Shown: positions 1-4,955 of the stretch, piece after piece
How the letters are laid out: each line of letters opens with the position of its first letter
Numbering within the stretch: position 1 is the first letter of the stretch
Source of the DNA: an uncultured Kiritimatiellota bacterium
GTDB taxonomy: Bacteria > Verrucomicrobiota > Kiritimatiellia > RFP12 > UBA1067
Assembly: GCA_934667295.1 (NCBI GenBank)
Contig: CAKULR010000107.1
Coordinates: 1-5,991, forward strand
Length of the DNA stretch: 5,991 nucleotides
Reading direction: 5' to 3'
Notes under the pieces: model-generated
Database searches by the model: none
Seen by the model: only the letters and a program-made list of their open reading frames with translations
Told to the model about the DNA's origin: nothing
Position numbers and translations under genes: made by a program

Positions 1-103
1 CGCACGTTCGCTTCGCTCCGTGCGGCAGTCCCAAGGCGGACAGTCGCTCCGCCGCCCTCGCACGTGGGCCGGTTTTGTGTGGCATGTGGGATGTGGGGGT
101 TCT
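1..103. repeat. Left copy of a GC-rich palindromic repeat, cut by the window edge
   Basis: Bases 1-58 are an exact reverse complement of 1264-1321 (58 of 58 by eye), and bases 51-89 are a direct copy of 1362-1400 with 34 of 39 matches. Bases 1-24 can fold into a hairpin (stem CGCACG with CGTGCG). No open frame here resembles a protein. It reads as one copy of a dispersed intergenic repeat whose other arm lies beyond the left edge. Similarity to the second copy is seen directly; that it belongs to a genome-wide family is inferred. Confidence 0.85.
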
Positions 104-138
104 TTGAAATGCATGATCGGCGGCTATCGGCGTAGATG

Positions 139-147
139 TGGTACAAT
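139..147 (+). promoter_or_regulatory. Probable extended -10 promoter of the DUF3791/DUF3990 cassette
   Basis: TGgTACAAT is an extended -10 element (TG at 139-140, TACAAT at 142-147). No convincing -35 hexamer lies 16-18 bases upstream, which fits an extended -10 promoter. Transcription would start near 153-155, leaving a leader of about 50 bases before the first gene. The leader is AT-rich compared with the surrounding DNA. Prediction from motif only. Confidence 0.5.
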
Positions 148-203
148 ACGCCCAACGGAGAACTAGTAAGATTAAGAAATGACATTATCCATGATAGGAG
201 GGA

Positions 204-455
204 ATGATTGTGAACGGCACGGCAAGCGAGCCTATCCGGAATAACCGCGAACTTGAATTTGTGGTGTTTTGCATTGAGAATGTGGCGGAGACCCTGGGAA
301 AGCCGTCTGATGTCGTCTATCGCGCGCTTACGGGACCGGGCGACATCCTCAACCAGTACATCGTGCCGAGTTATGACGTACTTCATACGCAGGGGCGCGC
401 CTACATCGTCAATGATATCTGCGAGGTGATGAAGGAACGGGGGGTCTGTGTATGA
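204..455 (+). CDS. DUF3791 family protein, candidate antitoxin or partner of the adjacent ADP-ribosyltransferase-like protein
   Basis: This small protein (83 aa from ATG 204) carries the DUF3791 pattern: a helix with FCIENVAETLG (about residues 22-32), then SYDVLHTQGRAYIV (about 57-70), then a short C-terminal helix. The family has no established biochemical activity; it is commonly found beside DUF3990 genes, so a role as antitoxin, chaperone or specificity partner is inferred. The start is uncertain. The Shine-Dalgarno AGGAGGG (196-202) ends one base before ATG 204, too close for a normal initiation site, while the in-frame GTG at 210 has a 7-base spacer and may be the true start (81 aa). 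The stop overlaps the next start as ATGA (452-455), implying translational coupling. GC is low for this window: bases 241-300 have 28 G+C of 60. Confidence 0.85.
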   Translation: MIVNGTASEPIRNNRELEFVVFCIENVAETLGKPSDVVYRALTGPGDILNQYIVPSYDVLHTQGRAYIVNDICEVMKERGVCV

Positions 456-922
456 CCGTTTGGCATGGTGGTGCCATCGCGGTACCTGTACCCGATCTGG
501 CACATTCGCGCCAGGCGGTGGATTTCGGTGCTGGATTCTATGTCACGCCTGTTTTGCGACAAGCCGAACGTTGGTGCGAGAAACGCAAGCGGCGTACGGG
601 CGTGGCATGCTTGTCGTGTTATGAATACGATGAGGCGGCGGTGGAACGGTTGAAGGTGCTGAAGTTTGATTCGTATTCGGAAAAATGGTTGGACTTCATC
701 GTCGCCTGTCGTGCCGAAGCGGATGCTTCCGATTGGGACATCGTGATGGGCGGTGTTGCAAATGATAGGGTCTTCGATACGTTGGAGGCGTTCTTCGATG
801 GTTTTGCGACGAAGGCGCAGACAATTGATCGGCTACGTCTCCAGATGCCGAATCTTCAGATCTGTCTGCGGACGAGGGTTGCGTTGTCCGTGTTGAAGTT
901 TCTCGGGAGCGAGGTACGATGA
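452..922 (+). CDS. DUF3990 family protein with ADP-ribosyltransferase-like fold, candidate toxin
   Basis: The 156-aa protein matches the DUF3990 layout from end to end. It opens with WHGG (H5), followed by DFGAGFYVT (24-32, with Y30), YEYDEAAVERLKVLKF (57-72), WLDFIVACR (79-87), the hallmark DIVMGGVANDRVF (96-108), and a C-terminal stretch with Q136 and ALSVLKF (144-150). The family belongs to the ADP-ribosyl superfamily, in which an H-Y-[EQ] triad holds NAD; H5 and Y30 fit the first two positions and Q136 is my guess for the third. The length is normal for the family and no key segment is missing. The likely reaction is transfer of ADP-ribose from NAD to an unknown protein or nucleic acid target in the cytoplasm. 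A GGGGGG run (439-444) precedes the ATG by 7 bases. It overlaps both neighbours by 4 bases, so the three proteins are probably made together. Confidence 0.88.
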   Translation: MTVWHGGAIAVPVPDLAHSRQAVDFGAGFYVTPVLRQAERWCEKRKRRTGVACLSCYEYDEAAVERLKVLKFDSYSEKWLDFIVACRAEADASDWDIVMGGVANDRVFDTLEAFFDGFATKAQTIDRLRLQMPNLQICLRTRVALSVLKFLGSEVR

Positions 923-1119
923 CGGCGAACAGGAATCTCCTGCGCATCAAGTTTGCGCACGTGGTGGAGGCGTATGCGGCGCGCATGGGGTGTTCGCTCG
1001 ACGAGGCGCTTAGGAAATTCTATGGATCCCAGACGTATGTCATGATGCGCGATGGCGTTTCCGACATGCACTGCATGAGCATCCCCTATCTTGTGGAAGA
1101 GTTGATGGAAGAACGTTGA
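919..1119 (+). CDS. Short DUF3791-like protein, third member of the cassette
   Basis: This 66-aa protein aligns loosely with the first gene of the cassette. It has the E-x-x-A-x-x-x-G helix (VVEAYAARMG, about residues 16-25), a following LDEALRKF helix, then a conserved DMHCMS in place of LHTQG, and a final YLVEELMEE helix. Proteins of this type are familiar to me directly after DUF3990 genes in Firmicutes and Bacteroidetes, usually labelled DUF3791 or hypothetical. The function is unknown; a second partner or antitoxin is inferred from position. The start ATG sits in an ATGA overlap with the DUF3990 stop and has GAGG (911-914) just upstream. There is no clear terminator after the stop, though a hairpin starts about 60 bases downstream. 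Confidence 0.75.
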   Translation: MTANRNLLRIKFAHVVEAYAARMGCSLDEALRKFYGSQTYVMMRDGVSDMHCMSIPYLVEELMEER

Positions 1120-1180
1120 AAAGAGGTGCATGGAGGCCATAAACCGTTCGGATTCGTCCTTGCAGAACTGCCAAGATTCG

Positions 1181-1225
1181 CCCTTTGCGGGAGGGACGGG
1201 CTTGTCCCGTCCGTTGCGAAAAGGG
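1181..1225. repeat. Imperfect two-part hairpin downstream of the cassette
   Basis: The inner stem GGACGGG (1194-1200) pairs exactly with CCCGTCC (1206-1212) around a 5-base loop. The outer arms CCCTTTGCG (1181-1189) and CGAAAAGGG (1217-1225) pair with one mismatch. No T-run follows, so it is not a standard intrinsic terminator. It may act as an RNA-stabilising or repeat-type palindrome at the 3' end of the cassette transcript. Structure seen; role inferred. Confidence 0.6.
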
Positions 1226-1263
1226 TCCACGTTCAGTCGCCAGAAGGGCGATGGATCACCAGA

Positions 1264-1400
1264 AGGGCGGCGGAGCGACTGTCCGCCTTGGGACTGCCGC
1301 ACGGAGCGAAGCGAACGTGCGGAGGGGCCCAAGGTGGAGCAGTCGGCCGCCGCCCGCTGCCGCCGCCCTCGCGCGCGGGCCGGTTTCGTGCGGCACGTGG
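1264..1400. repeat. Right copy of the palindromic repeat: nested hairpin plus tail
   Basis: Arm one (1265-1292) pairs with arm two (1328-1355) with a few mismatches over 28 bases; it starts GGGCGGCGGAGCGACTG and the partner ends CAGTCGGCCGCCGCCC. The 35-base loop contains its own perfect stem, CCGCACG (1297-1303) with CGTGCGG (1316-1322). Bases 1264-1321 are an exact inverted copy of 1-58, while 1362-1400 is a direct copy of 51-89. The rest of the 366-base gap between genes (1120-1485) holds the hairpin at 1181-1225, two copies of CCAGAAGGGCG (near 1241 and 1258), and a promoter. No open frame in the gap looks like a protein. Confidence 0.85.
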
Positions 1401-1426
1401 CGGTTGTCGGGACAGTTGTTGGCGGC

Positions 1427-1456
1427 TTGCTTTCCGTCCGCGAAATCGTGTATAAT
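1427..1456 (+). promoter_or_regulatory. Probable sigma-70-type promoter of the V-type ATPase D-I-K genes
   Basis: TTGCTT (1427-1432) and a perfect TATAAT (1451-1456) are separated by 18 bases. Transcription would begin near 1463, leaving a short leader of about 23 bases before the subunit D ATG at 1486. This is the strongest promoter-like sequence in the window, and it places subunit D at the head of a transcript instead of inside an operon with the catalytic subunits. Prediction from motif only. Confidence 0.65.
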
Positions 1457-1485
1457 AATCCCCGCTTTTGACGGGATTCCAGACC

Positions 1486-2094
1486 ATGGCGAAAATCAAA
1501 CTGACCAAGACGGAGCTGAAGGCCCAGACGGACGCGCTCAAGCGCTTCCAGCGTTTTCTGCCCATGCTGCAGTTGAAGAAGCAGCAGCTTCAGGGCGAAA
1601 TCGCGGGAATCGTCGCGCAGGCGGACGCCGTGACGGCGCGCGAGAAGGCCGTGCGCGCGGGGCTTGACGCCTGGGTGGGCCTCTTCGCGACGGGCGGCGA
1701 CCTGCTCGGCGGGCTCGTCTCCGTGAAGGAGGTCCGCGTGTCGAAGGCCAACATCGCCGGCGTCGAGATCCCCGTGTTCGACGGCATCGAGACGGACGTG
1801 AAGCCCGTCGACCTGTGGGAGACGCCGGCGTGGGTCGATGACGCCGTGGCGGCGCTCACCTCGGTCCTCGCGCTCCAGTGCGAGCGGGCCGTGCTGCAGC
1901 GCCAGCGCGAGCTGATCGCCGCCGAGTTGCGCACGACCTCGCAGCGCGTGAACCTCTTCGAGAAGGTGAAGATTCCCCAGTGCAGGGAGAACATCCGCGT
2001 GATCAAGATCGCGATCGGCGACGAGCAGACCGCGGCCGTGACGCGCGGCAAGATCGCGAAGGGCCGTGCGCCCGGCGGGGAGGACGCGGCATGA
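1486..2094 (+). CDS. atpD: V/A-type ATP synthase/ATPase subunit D (central stalk)
   Basis: Subunit D forms the rotating central shaft, with subunit F, between the A3B3 head and the membrane ring (NtpD in Enterococcus). The 202-aa product has the family's helical hairpin: an N-terminal coiled coil beginning MAKIKLTKTELKAQTDALKRF with LPMLQLKKQQLQ (about residues 25-36), a middle loop domain, and a C-terminal helix with RVNLFEKVKIP (about 154-164) followed by ENIRVIKIAIGDEQTAAVTRGKIAK. The length is usual. I take ATG 1486 as the start because homologues begin here; an upstream TTG at 1468 would add six residues with no family match. The leader has no strong Shine-Dalgarno sequence. Its TGA overlaps the subunit I start (ATGA, 2091-2094). 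Genes for subunits E, A and B, expected just upstream, are absent. Confidence 0.96.
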   Translation: MAKIKLTKTELKAQTDALKRFQRFLPMLQLKKQQLQGEIAGIVAQADAVTAREKAVRAGLDAWVGLFATGGDLLGGLVSVKEVRVSKANIAGVEIPVFDGIETDVKPVDLWETPAWVDDAVAALTSVLALQCERAVLQRQRELIAAELRTTSQRVNLFEKVKIPQCRENIRVIKIAIGDEQTAAVTRGKIAKGRAPGGEDAA

Positions 2095-3803
2095 TCGTTC
2101 CAATGAAGCATCTCACGCTGCTGTGCGTGGCGAGGGAGGGCGAGAAGGCGCTGGAGGCGCTGCGCGACCTCGGGTGCGTCCACGTCGACTTCACCGGCGC
2201 GCCGTCTGCGGCGTTCGCGGAGGCGAAGGGCGAGCTCGCGGATGCCGAGCGCGCGGTGCGCGTGCTCGCGAAGGCCGCGAAGGAGGCCTCCGCCGAGGCG
2301 GCGGACACGCGGTTCGAGGCCGTGCGCAACGGCGATCTCGTGAAGGCGGTCCTCAAGGCGGAGGCGGAACGCCAGGCGCTTGTGGACACGGCGGAGGCGC
2401 TGCGCCAGACGGTGCGGAAGTACGAGCCCTACGGCGACTTCGACCCCGCGCTCGCGAAGAGCCTGCTCGACCGGGGCATCGACCTTGCGTCCGTCGTGGA
2501 CCTGCCGGACCCGCTGCCGGCGGAACGCCTTTCCGAGACGCGCCGCAAACTCGCCGAGGCCGAGGCCGCCGCCACGGCCATCCAGTGCGCGCTGGCCGCG
2601 CTGAACCACCGCGCGCGCGCGATCCTGGACCGCTATCCCGAGCTGCGGGACCGCATGGCCTTCGCGGCGGCCCGCGACGCGCTCGCGACGCAGGGCGTGG
2701 TGTCGTGGATCGAGGGCTGGGTGCCGCAGGACGCGGTGCCGAAGGTGCGGGCGAAGGCGGTCACGAAGGCCTGGGGCATCCTGCTGCGCGACGCGGAGCC
2801 GGGCGAGGACCCGCCCACGCTGGTGCGGCCGCCCAGGCTGTTCCGGTCCGTCGCGGCGCTGTTCGCGGGGCTCGGGATCGCGCCGGCCTATACGGAGTCG
2901 GACGTGTCGGTGCCGTTCATGTGCTACTTCTCGCTGTTCTTCGCGATGCTCGTGGGGGACGGCGCGTACGGGGCGATCTTCCTCGCGGCGACGCTCTTCG
3001 GATGGTGGAAGACGCGCCCGAAGGGCGAGGCGGGGCATCGACCGCGCGCGGTGCGCAGCTGGCTCACGCTTCTGACGGTCTTCTCGTCCGCCACCGTCGT
3101 CTGGGGCATCCTCTCCAACACCTGGTTCGGCGCGGGGATTCCCTGGTGCGCGAACTGGCCGACGGTGAAGTGGCTGGCGGACCCGAGCTACAACAACATG
3201 ATGCTCCTCTGCTTCACGATCGGCGTCTCGCACCTCATGCTGGCGCGCCTCTGGAACGGCGTCTGCAAGTGGCCGGACTCGACGGCGGTCGCGGAGTTCG
3301 GCTGGGCGGGCATCCTCCTCACGATGTACCTCGTCACGAACACGATCGTCAAGATCTTCCCCGCGTTTCCGGCGTGGGGGTACTGGGTGGGCGGCATCTC
3401 GATCGCCCTCGTGTTCCTCTTCTCGGTCAAGCCGTCCGAGCTGAGGGAGCATGGCGCGGAGCTGGGCATGCTGCCGCTCAGCATCATGAGCGCGCTGGGG
3501 GACGTCATCTCGTACGTGCGCCTCTTCGCGGTGGGGCTCGCCTCGGTGAAGGTGGCGGAGAACTTCAACATGATGGCGCTGAACGTCGTACACGCGGGGC
3601 ACGTCTGGTGGACCTCCGCGCTCCTCGCGGTGGGGATGGTCGCGATCCTGCTCGTGGGGCACGGGCTCAACCTCGCGATGGCGGGGCTTTCGATCCTTGT
3701 CCACGCCGTGCGCCTGAACACGCTGGAGTTCTCGAACCACAAGGGCGTTTCGTGGTCGGGGCATGCGTTCCGGCCCTTCCACCGGGAGAGCGTGCGGCCC
3801 TAG
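2091..3803 (+). CDS. atpI: V/A-type ATP synthase/ATPase subunit I (a-like stator and ion half-channel)
   Basis: This 570-aa membrane protein is the bacterial counterpart of eukaryotic V-ATPase subunit a: its cytosolic N-terminal half anchors the peripheral stalks and its membrane half provides the ion half-channels against the K ring. The N-terminus reads MIVPMKHLTLLCVAREGEKA, as in homologues, followed by an alanine- and glutamate-rich coiled region up to about residue 265. The membrane domain then starts with FAMLVGDGAYG (G289-D290 and Y293-G294). The conserved arginine of ISYVRLFAVGLA (R477) matches the essential channel arginine, and HAVRLNTLEF (R541) matches the second conserved one. ATG 2091 is preceded by GGGGAGG with a 7-base spacer. 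ATG 2103 is a weaker alternative start. It is slightly shorter than many homologues but complete at both ends. Confidence 0.96.
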   Translation: MIVPMKHLTLLCVAREGEKALEALRDLGCVHVDFTGAPSAAFAEAKGELADAERAVRVLAKAAKEASAEAADTRFEAVRNGDLVKAVLKAEAERQALVDTAEALRQTVRKYEPYGDFDPALAKSLLDRGIDLASVVDLPDPLPAERLSETRRKLAEAEAAATAIQCALAALNHRARAILDRYPELRDRMAFAAARDALATQGVVSWIEGWVPQDAVPKVRAKAVTKAWGILLRDAEPGEDPPTLVRPPRLFRSVAALFAGLGIAPAYTESDVSVPFMCYFSLFFAMLVGDGAYGAIFLAATLFGWWKTRPKGEAGHRPRAVRSWLTLLTVFSSATVVWGILSNTWFGAGIPWCANWPTVKWLADPSYNNMMLLCFTIGVSHLMLARLWNGVCKWPDSTAVAEFGWAGILLTMYLVTNTIVKIFPAFPAWGYWVGGISIALVFLFSVKPSELREHGAELGMLPLSIMSALGDVISYVRLFAVGLASVKVAENFNMMALNVVHAGHVWWTSALLAVGMVAILLVGHGLNLAMAGLSILVHAVRLNTLEFSNHKGVSWSGHAFRPFHRESVRP

Positions 3804-3852
3804 GATGATTTCGTCGAAGAAAAACCGAGTGAATTGAAACAAAGGAGAAACC
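3804..3852 (+). promoter_or_regulatory. A-rich leader with strong ribosome binding site before subunit K
   Basis: This 49-base gap is strikingly A-rich in an otherwise GC-rich operon and has AAAGGAG (3841-3847) five bases before the ATG. Unstructured A-rich leaders favour translation initiation. The K subunit is needed in about ten copies per complex, against one copy of I, so this is a plausible way to raise its output. A separate promoter is not evident. Composition and the site are seen; the role is inferred. Confidence 0.5.
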
Positions 3853-4311
3853 ATGAGTGATGCAGCAATGATCGTCGCGGGCGCCATCGCCTGCTTGGGA
3901 CTTTCCGGCGCGGGCAGCGCGCTCGGCACGGGTCTGGCGGCCTCCGCCGCCGTTGGCGCGTGGAAGAAGTGCTACGCCGCGAACAAGCCGGCGCCGTTCC
4001 TGCTGCTCTCCTTCGTGGGTGCGCCGATCACCCAGACGCTCTACGGCATGATCCTGATGTTCACCATGCTCGGCAAGGTCGGCAAGGTCGCGGCCGGCTC
4101 GGGCGTGCCCGTCCTCGTGGCGGGGATCTTCGCCGGCCTCGCGATCGGCCTCTCGGCGCTCTTCCAGGGCCGCGCCGCCGCCGCCGCGTGCGACGCGCAG
4201 GCCGAGACGAACCAGGGCTTCACGAACTACCTCGCCGCGCTCGGCATCGTCGAGACGGTGGCCATCTTCGCGATGGTGTTCGCGCTCATCGCCCTCGGCT
4301 CGGTGAAGTAG
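3853..4311 (+). CDS. atpK: V/A-type ATP synthase/ATPase subunit K (proteolipid of the membrane ring)
   Basis: The 152-aa protein has four hydrophobic helices in two repeated hairpins, the double-hairpin form of the V-type c subunit. Helix 2 carries PITQTLYG (58-65), helix 3 ends in ALFQGRAAAAA (102-112), and helix 4 carries GIVETVAIF (131-139) with the ion-carrying glutamate E134. Only the second hairpin has the glutamate, so each protomer has one ion site. Against the Enterococcus hirae NtpK Na+ site (T64, Q65, Y68, Q110, E139), the matching residues here are T60, Q61, Y64, Q105 and E134, which suggests Na+ coupling. The alignment is by eye from remembered residues. It ends in TAG, 17 bases before the next gene. 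Confidence 0.95.
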   Translation: MSDAAMIVAGAIACLGLSGAGSALGTGLAASAAVGAWKKCYAANKPAPFLLLSFVGAPITQTLYGMILMFTMLGKVGKVAAGSGVPVLVAGIFAGLAIGLSALFQGRAAAAACDAQAETNQGFTNYLAALGIVETVAIFAMVFALIALGSVK

Positions 4312-4328
4312 CGGAAAGGGGCTGCGGC

Positions 4329-4904
4329 ATGAAGATGGGACTGTTGCTGGCGGGACTTCTCCCGTGGGCGGCCGGCGCGGCAATGCCGGCGAACGTGACG
4401 CTGGACGCCCCGTCGTCGCGCCCCTGCGGCGAGAACGTGCGCAACTTCGCGCTGACGGGGCGCTTCCGCGCGGAGAACGGCGCGGCGGCGCGTCTCGCGT
4501 TCCATGCGGACGGCGCGGGCGGCGGCTACGAAATCCTCTTCCGCAACGGCCCCATCGACGGCACGCGCAAGACGGGTTCCCTCTCCCACGTGCGCAACCT
4601 CTACCGCTCGCTCGCCGAGGACGGGGCGTGGTGTACGTTCGGCGTGACCGTGCGCGGGAAGAACGTCGAGGTCAAGGTGGGCGGCGTCACGGTCGTGCGC
4701 TACACGGAGCCGGAACGGCCCTGGCGCACGGCGGAACACGCGCGGCAGCTCTTCGGACGCGGCGACTTCGTCTTCACGGGCGAGGCGGGGCGCGTCGCGT
4801 TCGCCGATCTCGTGCTGAAGCCGCTTCCGGATTCGGCGCGCAACCCGGACGACACGCTGCCGCCCGTCGACGAGCAGACCGACCGCGCGATCCGCCACCA
4901 GTAG
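4329..4904 (+). CDS. Secreted DUF1080 (3-keto-disaccharide hydrolase-type) domain, N-terminal part of an interrupted fusion protein
   Basis: The 191-aa product starts with a signal peptide (MKMGLLLAGLLPWAAGAA, probable cleavage near residue 17 or 18) and so is exported. Residues about 35-165 match the DUF1080 beta-sandwich related to concanavalin-type lectins: NFALTGRFRAENGAAARLAF (39-58), GGGYEILFRNG (64-74), TRKTGSLSHVRNL (79-91), WCTFGVTVRGKNVEVKVGG (101-119) and DLVLKPLP (160-167). Family members bind or cleave sugars, but I see no basis for naming a substrate. ATG 4329 has GGAAAGGGG (4313-4321) about 7 bases upstream. The frame ends at TAG 4902-4904 in the linker, directly before a metallohydrolase domain that continues in the same frame, so this is probably half of the intended protein. 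Confidence 0.8.
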   Translation: MKMGLLLAGLLPWAAGAAMPANVTLDAPSSRPCGENVRNFALTGRFRAENGAAARLAFHADGAGGGYEILFRNGPIDGTRKTGSLSHVRNLYRSLAEDGAWCTFGVTVRGKNVEVKVGGVTVVRYTEPERPWRTAEHARQLFGRGDFVFTGEAGRVAFADLVLKPLPDSARNPDDTLPPVDEQTDRAIRHQ

Positions 4905-4955
4905 GCCGACTTCCCCGTCATCGACTTCCACGTCCACCTCAAGGGCGGCCTCACG

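Noticed and set aside
179..244. Possible 21-codon upstream frame starting at ATG 179
   Set aside because: It has no ribosome binding site, overlaps the first gene out of frame, and has no recognisable leader-peptide features.
1181..1225. Intrinsic terminator for the cassette
   Set aside because: The stem is good but no T-run follows and it lies about 60 bases past the stop; kept only as a hairpin.
1..1400. CRISPR array or insertion sequence
   Set aside because: There are only two partial copies, in opposite core orientation and 1.2 kb apart, with no spacers and no transposase gene, so neither label is supported.
1126..1667. Overlapping plus-strand frames of 109-160 aa in the gap before subunit D
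   Set aside because: They read through palindromic repeats and into subunit D in the wrong frame; no ribosome site or protein family is evident.
856..2103. Minus-strand frame of 415 aa
   Set aside because: It spans the repeat region and antisense to two unrelated genes, with low-complexity composition and no family match.
2066..3808. Plus-strand 580-aa frame overlapping subunit I
   Set aside because: It is a +1 shadow of subunit I, made mostly of Gly, Ala and Arg, without a domain pattern.
1590..3929. Long minus-strand open frame (779 aa) across the ATPase genes
   Set aside because: It is rich in Arg, His and Pro with no recognisable domain, and lies opposite clear subunit D and I genes. 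It is an antisense artefact of high GC.
4309..4904. Genome-wide reassignment of TAG as a sense codon
   Set aside because: TAG ends subunits I and K exactly at their expected C-termini, and reading past these stops soon meets TGA.
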